Origin: Sphacelaria rigidula
Taxonomy: Eukaryota > Phaeophyceae > Sphacelariales
DNA length: 27,710 nucleotides
Direction: 5' to 3'
Assembly: GCA_964200075.2 (NCBI GenBank)
Contig: CAXNAA020000112.1
Location: 1 to 27,710, forward strand
In this document: piece by piece, positions 1 to 10,599 of the stretch
Layout: every line of letters begins with the position of its first letter
Position numbering within the stretch: the stretch's first letter is position 1
Position numbers and translations under genes: made by a program
Notes under the pieces: generated by a model
Told to the model about the DNA's origin: nothing
Databases searched by the model: none
What the model saw: the letters and a program-made list of their open reading frames with translations, nothing else

Positions 1-1087
1 AATACAAGGAGGATACCACCCATACCCATAACCCAAACAGCCCGCAGAAGAAGGCAAGAAACAAAACATCCACACGGAAAAAGGGCACCTACACTTCGAA
101 AGATTCGTATGAGACCGATTGAACTACAGGAGGCCTACTTGTACTGGGATCTAAGAAGTCCCCGCGTGTGACCTCTCCGACTACTTTGCCACGTACTGGT
201 GTATACACAGAGTAGTAACAACGAGTAAGCCGATAGTCGAAACTGTCGCATAGAACAGAGACCAATCCCAAAATAAATCTACTCTCTGGAGTGCTGTTCA
301 AAGAGATGCTCTACAGATCCTGCGCACCGGAGACTGAACAACGCTAGATAGAAAGATCCAAAAAAGACAAGAAGAACAACAAAGGGCAGCCTGATGGCAA
401 CGAGGAAGGAAAGCGAGGAACTATGACCTCCCTCGGGTTCCGGTCAAGTAGCATCGTCATGTAAACACAACAGACAGGGCGTATCTAGCCTACACACGGC
501 GTAGCGCTATCAGCAAAAAACATGATCTGTTCAGAGTGTCCTATAATCAACCATGAAAACATGGGATGCCATCTGTACGTAGTTATTACTGCTCCGATAC
601 GTTGATCTCGCTAGTTTGGGGTATGTTCATCTCGCCGATTTCCAGAATACATAACAATGCTTTCGTAAGATTGGGAGTCTAAGATACGATTGAGAGTGAA
701 CAGCGGTTAATTCATGAATTGAATAATTTTAGAATAATGTTAGTTCCGAAAGGCCCCTCCGGGCCTAAACATGAGGCCCTACACGCCTTCTGTAGTAGCT
801 TACCGCTGAACCCTTTGATATCCCTAAGTAGGATTTCGACGTGTAGCAGTATTCACACGACAGTAACAGGTGTAACAAAGCGCACACAGAGTGAAGTATT
901 GGTCAAGTTGGAGCGAATGATGGAACTCACTCCCCATCAACGCTTGACTCTCAATGTCATGAAAACATTTTTATGTGCCGTCCATGAAGTCCAAGAGGAT
1001 ATCGCAGACGGGTCACTTGTGCCACGCGTGAGACACTCATACTTTGACACAATACTGAAAGCTTTTGCTGTCCAATATTTTCATCAG
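1..1087. other. Presumed intron or upstream sequence, no recognised gene
   Basis: No membrane-segment exon of the LMBRD2-like gene is visible here, although the protein should have several N-terminal transmembrane segments before its coiled coil. A 139-codon open frame at 719-1138 resembles nothing I know; only its last codons are proposed as a microexon. The rest is most simply intron of a gene whose first exons lie before base 1. Confidence 0.5.
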
Positions 1088-1126
1088 TGCACGCTGCGTT
1101 TAGCATCGCGCTTGCACAACCCGCAG
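1088..1126 (+). CDS. LMBRD2: Possible LMBRD2-like microexon, 13 codons
   Basis: This 39-bp segment reads CTLRLASRLHNPQ in phase 0. It is preceded by a pyrimidine-rich stretch ending tttcatcag and followed by the donor CCGCAG|gtgtct. The downstream intron would be only 106 bp (1127-1232) and ends after a long T/C tract in aacgtag. The hydrophobic/basic helix fits the region just before the coiled coil of LMBRD2 proteins, where the family has a segment such as KVAKIAEKL. Similarity over 13 residues is weak, so the call depends on splice-site quality and phase. The exon could also begin further upstream in the same open frame. Confidence 0.4.
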
Positions 1127-1232
1127 GTGTCTCGGTGACAAGCCCTGTCCCTCGTTCTCCCACTCTTGACTGTAGCACAATAAAGACCTCGACACTCTTT
1201 TTTTTTTACTCTCTTCCCCACTAAAAACGTAG

Positions 1233-1445
1233 GTGGACACAGAAAAGTACGACGCTATGTACGAGTTGGAAGAGGTAGAGCGCGACTTGGACTCGTTGGA
1301 GAGAGCGATCGAGACAAAGAAGCCGTGGAGCGTGAGGGATAGAGAGCACCTTCGACAGCTGCTCGCCGCAGCGCGAGAAACAGCGAAGGTGTTTCACGCG
1401 GAAATCGATGACGGCTCCTTCAGGACCGCAAGATTCAAAGGGGAG
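1233..1445 (+). CDS. LMBRD2: LMBRD2-like exon: coiled-coil region
   Basis: This internal exon has 71 codons and is phase 0 at both ends. The acceptor is aacgtag after a poly-T/C tract (about 1196-1220) and the donor is GAG|gttagt. The peptide begins VDTEKYDAMYELEEVERDLD and is strongly charged and helical. It corresponds to the cytosolic coiled-coil segment of LMBRD2 (DAMEEVRKVNESI and the following PLR in human, as recalled), including the matching KPWSVRDRE stretch. The first codon is GTG, which is not a start but simply the first codon after the splice site. The flanking frame runs past the donor to a stop, as expected for read-through into an intron. Confidence 0.75.
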
Positions 1446-2332
1446 GTTAGTCGAGCTCGTTCGTATGAGAGATCAGCGTTTCGTTCTGGCGAGTCACAAT
1501 GCAACGGCAAGTGAGCACGGAAGTGAGGTTGCTTCGCGATACTGTCCAGTGAAATTAGGCAATGTGTGGGAAGTTCCAAGCGTTTTTTCGCGTGGTATAC
1601 GTAGGGTTTATGTTTTCGTGGCACGATTGGAACCCTGGGGCACGGGTGTTTCCATGCAGATATCTTACGTGGTGTGTCAGCGCTTGGGGATGAATGGTCG
1701 CCTGGAGGTTAGTCTTCCCTGACATGGACGAACGCTAAATTTGACGGCGCCAAATTAGAGGAAGCTCTTCACCAATCATACTCATTGGGATGAGCTTGCT
1801 GTGTTATCGACATACAAGTCTTATATGCATTCGTCTATCATCCAAATATCTTGTCCCAGGGTTGGCTCTGTGAGAAACGCGCCAACGTATTCACTTACTA
1901 CTTAGTCGTTGATCTTCGTGCCGTGGCTGCTGCATTCCGATACTTGGGCGATTTCCATTCTGTTTATTTGTTCTTGTCTGGGGCATTGTTGTCCTCACGC
2001 TGGGGTTGACCATTATCCATCCATCCCTCACCCCCGCGTCCCCCGTCATACTGATGGTACTGTTGCTCCAGTGTTCCCCACCTGACTCGAAATTATTGAT
2101 GATTTTTAGGATCTTTTTATTTCTGCAGTTGGGAGCACCTCCCGTAGTTTGCTCTCGGAGGATGTGCGTCTCACCAACACAAAGTGATATTCGTAGGGTA
2201 TGTTCCTACTTCGGGTTCTTCAATCTTTTGAATGCGGGTCTGAATACCGAATACAAGGATGAAATGCGATCAGAAAAGACAAATGTACCGCCATCGCCAT
2301 CGCCACCGCCACCGCCGTGTTTTCGCCATCAG
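1446..2332 (+). other. Intron in LMBRD2-like gene (887 bp)
   Basis: The intron starts gttagt and ends in a C-rich tract of CCATCG/CCACCG hexamers followed by gttttcgccatcag. Open frames here, such as the 104-codon one at 1408-1722 and the start of the one at 2006, resemble nothing I recognise. No repeat family was recognised beyond the hexamer tract. Confidence 0.65.
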
Positions 2333-2509
2333 CACGGCAGCCAGCGATGGGATGATGGACAAACGCCAGCAGAGGCGTTCAAAGAGCTGGGGGTGGCTTC
2401 TCTCTCCACGAAAGACGCAGCAAGGCTGCACTCCAACCTACGCGCCGCTCAGATGAAGGTCGTAGCCACGAGAATGCGATGGGCGTCGCTGTTGAGGGAA
2501 ACAGACACG
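2333..2509 (+). CDS. LMBRD2: LMBRD2-like exon: cytosolic helix before membrane core
   Basis: This exon has 59 codons, phase 0 at both ends, with acceptor cgccatcag and donor ACG|gtgagg. Its second half reads LSTKDAARLHSNLRAAQMKV and then TRMRWASLLRE. That matches the LMBRD2 family pattern of L..LH..V/L.....R...QW..LLE between the coiled coil and the next membrane segment; plant homologues also have NLRAAQ-like residues here. The first half (HGSQRWDDGQTPAEAF) is poorly conserved and acidic. An alternative AG at 2340 would break the reading phase, so 2333 is preferred. Confidence 0.78.
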
Positions 2510-3984
2510 GTGAGGTAACCACGGATGCGACTGGGTGGCTAGATGGCCCAAGTGATACAACCATTGGCTTGGAGTGCAGACGTGACGAAGTGTCGGTTGT
2601 TGAGTTTTGGTCATGTTCCCAGTCGATGTGCGACAGTGATCCCCACCAGGCTACCCTGTGGTCGATCGGGCGCACGCGTTTGCCCCACTCAGTGATCGCT
2701 TTGGCGGTATTGATTTTTTCTGATTTGCTATCTTCCATTTCGCCTCGGCAAAATGCACGCCCGAACTCACACAACCGTCTGAGGAACTCGCGATGTGTTC
2801 GAAAAATGAGATTCCCTCTTGTCAGTTGTGAATTGTTGTGTCTGTCTTGCTGTGGAGGAACTTTCAACCGAAGCTGAATAAAACTGTTGAGGCTGTCGCG
2901 GCAGAAGCTTTCTTGTGGAAGCTTGGACGAAGATGGAGTAATATGCCAAAAAATTGCATTCGGTTGTTTATCCAGTGACGATTTGCTGTACACACGAGAT
3001 TCCTAGCTGAACCAAGTCCAAAAGCTGAGGGATTGGTGAAAATAAAGGCGAGGTGCACCAACTTAACGATCCACAAACAAAACACACAGGAGACTTTCTC
3101 CGCACCCCTACTGTCGGCATCGTACGCTCTACTTTCACAGTTACTTAGTGCACCCTGCCCACAGAGGTCCTCAGTCTAAACAACAGACAGCTGGCGACGG
3201 GCTAAACCCTCGGTCCTTGGACCTATCTCCAAAATCAAATTGTCTGTGTCGACACTTGTGGAACTGTCATACTACCAACTAGTGCACTTTTGTCATTTTC
3301 GAGAACATTCGAATACCACTCCCTTTTGCACACAATCTTCGTAAAAACCCCCTGTTGTTTTGGCTAGTCCCGAGACTGGAACTGAGCTCACAAAAGCCGA
3401 GTTCATGTTTATTGTTTCATGCTCCCTCTCGACTTTGGCTCCCTTCCCGTTTGGCCTCGCGGGAGTAGGCCAATGGGCCCTGCCTCCAGTAGCCCGAATG
3501 GTCGCATGTGATATCAAAACCTGAAGGGCCAGCAGTAGTCCTTTGCTTTCCTCTTTTGTTATTTTTTTCAGTATTTCTATTATATTTGTTTTTTTATTTC
3601 TCTTGTATTGCATCTGTGTCAATTGTTTCTGGGTCTGATTTATTTCAGGATTTTTATTCCACCCTAGCCCGGGGTAGCTGGCCTGTGACCACGTAAGGCG
3701 TCCGCATGAGATGCCCAGTTTAGAGTACTGCGCAGATATCGAAACGGTTTCTAATGTGAAGACAACAACACAGGTGGTATCTACCGTTTTGGCATGTTAC
3801 ACACGAATGGCGATGCACCTGATCTCCCGAGCGCATCCGATATGATGTTCATTCAATTCAATCAATAAGGTATTTACCTATGACCCCCCGTTTCTCTCCA
3901 TCCAGGGTTAATATGGCCCCATCCCGTACCCAAACAGCATGGGGGTGTTATTTACCATTTTTGCCAGTCACATAGGCATTTATG

Positions 3985-4860
3985 GACATATGACGATGTC
4001 TCTGAACACGAGGGAGACATCGCTAAAGCGAATTCACCCTGCCCTTCTGCTCCATGGCCTTTCCTTCCCCTCATCTTATTTCTCGACGACAACATCTTCT
4101 CTGCGAACAATTTCGGCGGAACGGGTCTTATCCAACGTGTTGGTCATTTGCGGCCTGCCAACAATGAATCAGAATACGTGGTCGATACCAATAGAAAGCC
4201 CAAAACCTAGGTCAACTACCGATTTTCTTTTGTTTGTTTTATTCCACGAAAGTGCACACCCTGGAAAAGATATTGTTTCATCCTCTCCCTAAGCACGTGC
4301 AGATGTTATCGTCTACCGTCAGGGTCTATATAAATACGAATGGGGATGTCCCTAAGCATGCGGGATATATCGCTAAAACTCATTCACAGTATCCTACTGC
4401 TTCATGACTCCTTCTCTCCCCCATCCCCCTTTCCCAGGATAATATCAACGCATCCTCTCCCCGAAAACTCTCAGAGGAAAGCGGGTGTCATCCAACGTGT
4501 TGACCGTTTGCGACCGGACAGCAAATAATCTGAACGCGTGATCGGTACCGATATAATACCTACAACCTACCCTTACTACTAACGCATCTTGTTTTCTTTA
4601 ACGGGGCAAAATATACCCCGGAGAAGGATTTTTTCATCTCTCTCAGTACGCGCTGGCGTTCTAGTCTACTGTCAGCTTGTCACAATTACGAATGGCGATG
4701 GCGCTGAACACGTGGGAGTGAGTATACGTCCTACTTCGTGATTTGAGATCACCTTTCCCCCCCTCCCCGAAGATCAGACGAGCATGTCCCCTCCCCAAAC
4801 ACCCTCGCCCTGAGGGGTTCATTTGACGTATTAGCCGTTTGCGGCAGACTACACGATATT
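3985..4860. repeat. Diverged tandem repeat, ~351-bp period
   Basis: Three units share an anchor of the form GATGTCYCTRARCAYG followed by GGGA, at about 3995, 4345 and 4697, giving spacings of 350-352 bp. A second anchor, close to CCAACGTGTTGRYCGTTTGCGRCC, recurs in phase near 4131, 4491 and 4820. A partial anchor at about 3803 (ACGAATGGCGATGCACCTGA) is out of register and suggests a truncated unit. The units are diverged and carry no conserved open frame. Confidence 0.7.
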
Positions 4861-5502
4861 TATAAAACCATGATGAGGGGTATCATCAATACACAAACAC
4901 CCTCACTATGTACCAGGATAGTCACCGACACCACCGCTCGTTTGCGAGAGGCCAAAATTGTAGATGCCACCCCCAGGGACGCTATCCCTGAAGAAGCCAT
5001 GGGCCCAACCTCCCCATGAGACTTCACCGATGCTGTGAAGATGTTTTCGATATAGCCATGTGTGCCATGCATTGGATTTTGGACGCTTGATGAGGTTTTG
5101 AATATATTGAAACAGCCGAAACAAAAGCGGCGTACCATTACCCCGCAAGTTGGTCTAATCTCTAATTTCACGTGGATCGGTCAGGATCCGTCGGTCAAAG
5201 TACTGAAACTTCATTCGGTATTTGTGAAACCGAACTTCACCCGACTGGTGTGTGTGTGTTGTCGTCCCATCTATTCCGGACGCTGCTCTACACCTCTCGG
5301 TATATGTGGGCGCACCAGCCGGGGTCACACAGAAGGAAGGTCAACACAGGAGGTTCTTCTTTTTCTTCGTTTTTGGTACTCCACCTTCCTTCTGCGGTGC
5401 TTGCCTTTATTTTTTATCGCGAGAGGGGTTCAGCGGTCCCTTTCCATCGTCGACCGTAAGTTGATCCACTGTTGGGTATGGTGTAAGAAGAAATCCCAGA
5501 TT

Positions 5503-5570
5503 GCTCCGAGATTTGAACCCACGACCCAACCGTCACAAGGTTGCGAAGTTACCAACTGAGCCATCGGGGC
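5503..5570 (-). pseudogene. tRNA-His(GTG)-like pseudogene or SINE head
   Basis: On the minus strand the sequence begins GCCCCGATGGCTCAGTTGG, an A-box match. It has a perfect 5-bp anticodon stem (CAACC/GGTTG) around the loop TTGTGAC with anticodon GTG, then a B-box-like GGTTCAAATC. The first seven bases can pair with TCGGAGC at the end (6 of 7). The total is 68 nt, and the 3' strand of the T stem is missing about 4-5 bases. The D stem also lacks its second strand. It is therefore a damaged tRNA copy, either a pseudogene or the promoter head of a tRNA-derived SINE extending toward lower coordinates. Confidence 0.6.
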
Positions 5571-7346
5571 GATCGGCTTCGACTTGGCCAAAAGTTTTCT
5601 ATCTGCACTAATTCGATAGCGTGAATGCGATTTCCGGGTTGCCTTTATCGATAATCTGGCTTGAATTCCCCGAATCGCTGATATCGGATGTAAAATGGCC
5701 ATTTTCCAGTGTAAGGGTGGTTGGTATCGCAGTTAACATCTCTGGTTTGACGCCGTGGCCCCGCGAGACTCGAGCCTTGATGATCGCGGAAGTGCCCTGT
5801 GGTGATGAGAAATGGGACACAATGTCAAGCTGTTTTCTGGATATATGAATATTCTCCGACTAAGTGTGGGCGAAATCTTTGTTGCTTTCACGGTGTGACA
5901 TGACCAGACACATCTTGTGCTGTGCACACACTTTTTGATCTGAGTCATTTTTTCATCACACGCAGAGCAAAAGCACGCTGTTGACCGTTGGCAGTCAACC
6001 CTTGCAGTATCACGACACCAGATTCACAAACAAATGCTACACAGCACGATGGCTGTACTGCCCCGTTCGGTGTCATGTAGGTGTACTCAAGCTAAAGTTC
6101 GAAGAGTCATTCAGCATGCCTCGGCGCAACATGACAACTTGGACTTCGTAACTTTACTGTGCTGTCTGTACTGCACTGCAGGCACTCAGGCTCGGTTGCC
6201 CTGAACAAGCCATGATTCCAACACTTGACTTATGAACACTGTTTTGTGCGCGCTGCTGCGGGAGCGTTAGAGGCCGCCCAGGGCCCCACCCCTGGGCCCT
6301 ACCGCGGGCTCAGGCTCGTCAACGACAGGATGAGATAAATCGGGCTCGAATCACTTGGGTCGGTGGTCACTGTGCCGTGTTGGCGGAGATGTATCTGGTG
6401 ACGGCAAATATTTCGTGTTGAGTTATTGTGCAGCGGGGAATACGGGAAATACAAAGACTGGACAAAATTAATTCGTAATCATAGAGGAGCCATATGGGCC
6501 TTGGGGTTAGGGTCAGGGGAGAGGACGAGAAATAACCAAACATAACGTCGTTTATTTAGTACACGGGATTTGGGATGGGCGATTAGTCGCACAACACAGG
6601 CCGAAATACTGAAATATAGAAGGTGACGCCGCGAGGTTTGTATTGGCCACAGAATGCTGTCACAATCCTCGTTGCTCGCATACACAAGCTATAGGTATGT
6701 TCAGTGAAGGGGCGCGGAATGATGTTGTTCATCACGCAGAGGCTCATCCTGTCCAACAACGAGGCAGACGGGAGTAGATTTGTGGATGTGGTAGGGCCGC
6801 TGAAGATGAAGCACACCCTTGGCTTTGGGCGCCCAGTTTTCGACCTAAGTCGCCATTGTTTGACTTTGTCCACCCGCCGAAACTTGACCTTATCGGCGTC
6901 TGAAACCGGTGGGACAAGTCAGCACGCTCGCTTTTTTGACATGGGATTTCCACCAGTTCCCTGGCCATGCATGTCAGATCACCACCGCTTCATCTACAGC
7001 ATAAAGTCTGAAGGTGTGTGATAAGGTCATCGGTGCCTTTTGATACCCTTTGGAACTTCACAACTTCCCCAGGATGAAGAAAACGCTGAATATTTCGGCT
7101 ACTTCGCCACCAGAGAAATATGTATCACTATCGATGGGCGTGACCGTAATACACCTGTACTTTTTTCGTCCATGCTTGTCGTGGAGAACAGTGACCACTT
7201 AGAGACTGAGATGAGACGTGATGAGGGTGGTGAACTGAACGCGTGTACAAAAACCTCTCGAGTACACGATAAGAACACCACCGTCTTTTATTCCTTGTCT
7301 GTGAAATGCGTGATTTCGGAATGCTCCGTAACCGATTGTCCATCAG

Positions 7347-7556
7347 CTGGTGTGTCTAGTGGGTGACAACATCCCGTGGGGACCAGGGCTATGTGACGAG
7401 ACCCCCGGGGCCACCACGTGGGAGCGTGTAGAGGAGGTGGCGAAGAGGCTTCGCACCCGGCTGGGATGGATTTGGAGAGCTTATCTGCGATCCCTATGCT
7501 GCAAGGCGGGGGCGATGTTGTGCGCCTTGCTCAGTGGATTGGTTGTGTGGAGTGAG
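7347..7556 (+). CDS. LMBRD2: LMBRD2-like exon: membrane segment ending VVWSE
   Basis: This exon has 70 codons, phase 0, with acceptor gtccatcag and donor GAG|gtgtgt. Residues 24-49 (TWERVEEVAKRLRTRLGWIW and onward) match the family's FEWYWECLLRPW-like membrane-proximal helix. Residues 50-68 form a hydrophobic transmembrane segment ending LLSGLVVWSE, the best-conserved block; the human protein has VIVVWSE at the same place, as recalled. The initial LVCLVGDNIPWG corresponds to the variable loop after the preceding helix. An AG at 7358 would break frame. Confidence 0.88.
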
Positions 7557-8004
7557 GTGTGTGAACTGTACTGTACACTGCGTTGTACTACACTGTACGC
7601 TGCATGTACACGGCACCATACTGTAATGCACGAGTTAATCGTACCCTGGTCTGCACTGGACCTGGACAAGCTCAGATGTGTAGTCCTTGGTGTCATGTGC
7701 TCCGTACATGTTGAGAGTGCAAAAACCTCCGTTCGTTTCGCTTGTTGGTGGTGACGCCGACGTGATCACTCACGTATTGCTGGATTGATGCACACTCCTT
7801 CAGCAATAAATGGTGTGGTGAATAAATTTATTGCATAAGCAATGCGGCCTCTGCTAGCGAATATCGTGGAGTAAGGCTTGACGATACCTGCCGTGTCGAT
7901 TGGTCCGATTGCACCACGCGATTAATAGTCATACCGTGTACAAAGCTGTCATTCAAATCTCGTTACAGTAGTCCCCCCCCTTTCCGTTTTTTTCGCGGCC
8001 TTGA

Positions 8005-8430
8005 TACCTGATGCCATCCTGCTGGGGCCGGCCATTCCTTGTTTCTTGCTGTTTTTTTTTGTCATAGTTTTTATTATCTTCATCGAGACCGGTCATTCGT
8101 GTTACTTCTTTTTCGTTTGGTTCGGTTCGGTTCGGTTCGGTTTGGTTTGGTTTGGTTCGATTTCCTATCCTTTCCCTGTCTTACCTTTTTTTAATATTCC
8201 TTTTTTGAAAAATATTTTTCTGTTTTGTTCGTCTTTCGTTCTTGTTGAGTTGAGTCCATTTGCTGTATGCTCCCCTTTCTAAATTTTCCTTCAGCGAGTG
8301 TCCATTTGGTTTACCGTGGGTGCGTCTGTCTTGTTTCCGCGACCGGATTATGATTAATACATTTCAAGGGATCAAGTGATATGCGACAATCAGTGGATCA
8401 ATCAATCGATCAATCACTTCATTAATCAAC
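8005..8430 (+). repeat. CAAT-tailed interspersed repeat, copy 1
   Basis: The element contains GGCCGGCCATTC, a long T-rich strand, TTCCTTCAGCGAGTGTCC, GACCGGATTATG, then GGGATCAAGTGATATGCGAC followed by a tail of ATCAATC/GATCAATC units. The same order of blocks occurs at 19880-20125. Tail structure and strand asymmetry suggest a non-LTR or SINE-like retroposon. I cannot name the family. Confidence 0.55.
8119..8159 (+). repeat. Pentanucleotide microsatellite GGTTC/GGTTT
   Basis: About eight tandem pentamers, shifting from GGTTC to GGTTT and ending GGTTC, lie inside the T-rich body of the CAAT-tailed repeat. Confidence 0.9.
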
Positions 8431-8617
8431 CAGTCGATTACTCTTCAGCTGCTGTGGCCCGATAATGCTGATGCTACGTTTAGCGTGATACGTAAACGTT
8501 GAACGACTGACAGATACTACATTCGGAGCTTTCAATTCACAATTCTGCTCGAGTCGAGTTCTGGCCTTTGGGGTCGTCTTGTTTTGATGTCGGTGTGTCA
8601 ACCTTGTCCTACGTCAG

Positions 8618-8716
8618 GTGGTGGCGGATATTCCATGGAACTTGAGCCCTTTCGGAATCCTGCTGCGAGCCATGTACGAGAAGCAGCCTAGTGTCGCGCA
8701 CGCATTGTCCATGCAG
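8618..8716 (+). CDS. LMBRD2: LMBRD2-like exon: NLSPFG segment
   Basis: This exon has 33 codons, phase 0, with acceptor cctacgtcag and donor CAG|gtgagt, a near-consensus site. The peptide begins VVADIPWNLSPFGILLRAM and follows VVWSE directly, as in family members, where an LSxF motif and an extracytosolic loop follow the WSE. The loop length to the next membrane segment agrees with LMBRD2 proteins, so no exon seems to be missing before 10076. Confidence 0.85.
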
Positions 8717-10075
8717 GTGAGTTGAACAAGACCGTTGTTGGTCGGGTCGTTCAGTCGTCGATGACTCCTCGCCGGTACGGTAAAATGTGAGTGCTAGTGG
8801 TGTGCTTCAAACACCGAAAATATTTTTTGAGCATGCGGCAAACATTCAACACCTTGACTCGCGCAGGATTACAGCTGGGCCGGCCAAGGAAACCACACTA
8901 TGTCCGATAGTTACATGTTTTCAACGGCAGTAAGTCAGGGTAAGCTGATTATTTCGTTTTAGTCGGCTGGTCAAGGAGGTCACACGGGGCCTTCAAGCAT
9001 GGGAAGACGCCTAGTTTGTGTCGTGAAGCTCTGATCTCCGTATTTGCGCTTTTTATGTCAGCTTTTGTGTTGGCTTTACTAAAAATTGCTCATGTAAACA
9101 AATTATGCGGTTTTTCCTCATTTGCGAAAGCTTGTTAGTCTCGCGGCGAGCAGAGAAGCAGCGAATGTCTCATCTTGTGATTCATCGTTGTTCGAAAGTT
9201 CTAGCCGACACCCTGAAACCCTATACGAAACGTTGTACTTGTGTTTTGATGTAGAGTGAACTTGATGCAAAGATCGCAAGTATCGCCACGCACGACTCAA
9301 TTTTCGAGTTTCGACCTGAAATGCTCACACGCGATTCTCGAAGAACTCGCCCACGCATTCCATGTCCGATTGTATATATAATATATAGATATTCATTTCT
9401 CGCTAAGATATCACCAACCCAATTTTTTCATGAATGTAACACCGAGGAACGTAAGTGAACAGAAAATGAGACATAAAACGTTCAGTGTGGAACGTGTGGA
9501 CGAGTTCCTTGCGAATCCCTTGTCAGAAGTTGAGCACCCAGCTCCAACTATTGAGCGGTGTCGGGCGACAGTGAAAAAATTCCCATTTCTTGGTTGGCCC
9601 AGCTTGTGAAAGCGATGATCGACTTTGATTGTTTCGGCTGGTGCATGTCACGACACCTCCCCAACACTTGTGAAGCTAAATTCCATGACAGTTTAGTCAG
9701 AGCGCGTCGCAATGATATGTCTTTCATTGTCGTTATGAGTGAAAAGTCCTGGTCCAGTCTGAAGCAGTGTTGAGCGACGCTGTAGCAGCGATACCCGCAC
9801 AAGTGACTGGTATTGCAGGTTTTGAAGTGGTTGATGCATGCATAGGCAAACTTCGCATCCGCTTGCCGTACTAGTGGAACGTAACGGGCGGTCAACTCCG
9901 TTGCCACAGTGATCGCATCGTCGCCGACAAGATATCGCATGACGTCCAAATAATGCGCCGACATTCGTGGTGTTCATGCTAATATACTGTACCCTTTCCC
10001 AAAGTGCTGCTGATGGTGCTTTTGTATTACACTATGACCACGCTCCTCTTGCCTCATGTTCGCCCCCTCCTCCAG
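8717..10075 (+). other. Intron in LMBRD2-like gene (1.36 kb)
   Basis: The intron runs from gtgagt to ccctcctccag. It contains a short AT dinucleotide-like tract at about 9373-9390 (tatatataatatatag). The minus-strand frame at 9548-9964 (138 codons) has no recognisable family. Nothing else stands out. Confidence 0.7.
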
Positions 10076-10165
10076 GCGGCCGTGCTGGTGCCATTTTTAT
10101 ACATGAGCTTGTGCTGCTACCGGAGCCTTTTCACGCTCAAAATATTTGGGTCATACTCCCTGCAG
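10076..10165 (+). CDS. LMBRD2: LMBRD2-like exon: transmembrane segment
   Basis: This exon has 30 codons, phase 0, with acceptor cccctcctccag and donor CAG|gtgatc. AAVLVPFLYMSLCCYRSLF is a transmembrane helix and is followed by TLKIFGSYSLQ. It aligns with the family's C.YSTVFRIRVFNYYYL block, or the FKIGML.IYSL form in plants: aromatic/tyrosine, then F.L/I, then F/M, then YSL. This is one of the clearest family signatures in the window. Confidence 0.87.
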
Positions 10166-10491
10166 GTGATCACAAGGCTCCACGCTCTTCCAGGGGGCAC
10201 GCGTGGGGACCAAGTTTAAGACGTTTTTTGACAAGGCTTGTTTGTTGTGGTGTATGTTAGGACCGTGTTCCCTAGTCCTGCAGATGGTACAACCCCTTGC
10301 GAGCATATACCGGAGGCGCATTTACCCGTCACGCCAGTGCTCCCTCTTTTGTGTTGTGTCATTGAAATGGAAACGATTTGTACCAAGCGCTGTAGTCCGG
10401 AACGTGCCTTGGCAGAGCTATCGGTGCTTTTGTTCGTAACCTTTATTAGCCTTTAGTAGCCTTCATTATGATGGCGGTTGTAAGGTGGCAG

Positions 10492-10599
10492 GATATTGAA
10501 TACCTGAACTTCAACCCTCAACAACCGCAGTACAGTGCGTGGACATACGTGAGGTATCTCTGTCACGTAATGGATATGTACGAAGCACGTCTCCTGCAG
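10492..10599 (+). CDS. LMBRD2: LMBRD2-like exon: membrane segment before FPLGYNF
   Basis: This exon has 36 codons, phase 0, with acceptor aaggtggcag and donor CAG|gtatac. It reads DIEYLNFNPQQPQYSAWTYV and continues to YEARLLQ, which joins directly to FPLGYNF. Family members have a TPRQT or HHQTD loop followed by a helix ending in R-L before the PL..NF motif, which this roughly resembles. A second in-frame acceptor, caacaaccgcag, would start the exon at 10531 (23 codons) and give a loop length closer to animal and plant proteins. The sequence alone does not decide between them. Confidence 0.65.

Larger units (their letters stand above)
2510..7346 (+). other. Intron in LMBRD2-like gene (4.8 kb)
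   Basis: The intron runs from gtgagg to tgtccatcag. It contains a T-rich stretch near 3540-3660, a diverged ~351-bp tandem array (about 3985-4860), a tRNA-His-like relic (5503-5570) and a GC-rich palindrome near 6278-6301. Open frames at 6704-7021, 7040-7366 and 5062-5559 have no recognisable family. The region 5600-7000 shows nothing I can name. Confidence 0.7.
7557..8617 (+). other. Intron in LMBRD2-like gene (1.06 kb)
   Basis: The intron runs from gtgtgt to acgtcag. Its first part is rich in TGTAC/ACTGTAC motifs (7566-7615). The middle holds a CAAT-tailed interspersed repeat with a GGTTC microsatellite (about 8000-8430). No coding signal is recognised. Confidence 0.7.

Noticed and set aside
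719-1138. 139-codon open frame as a gene
   Set aside because: No recognisable domain and no start context. Only its end fits as a spliced microexon.
1233-1514. Independent small ORF starting at 1233
   Set aside because: The first codon is GTG directly after a splice acceptor, and homology shows an internal exon ending at 1445.
2006-2518. 170-codon ORF as a complete gene
   Set aside because: Only 2333-2509 is homologous to LMBRD2. The upstream part is intron, including the proline-like CCACCG tract.
5503-5570. Functional tRNA-His gene
   Set aside because: The second strand of the T stem is missing and the D stem is broken; 68 nt is too short.
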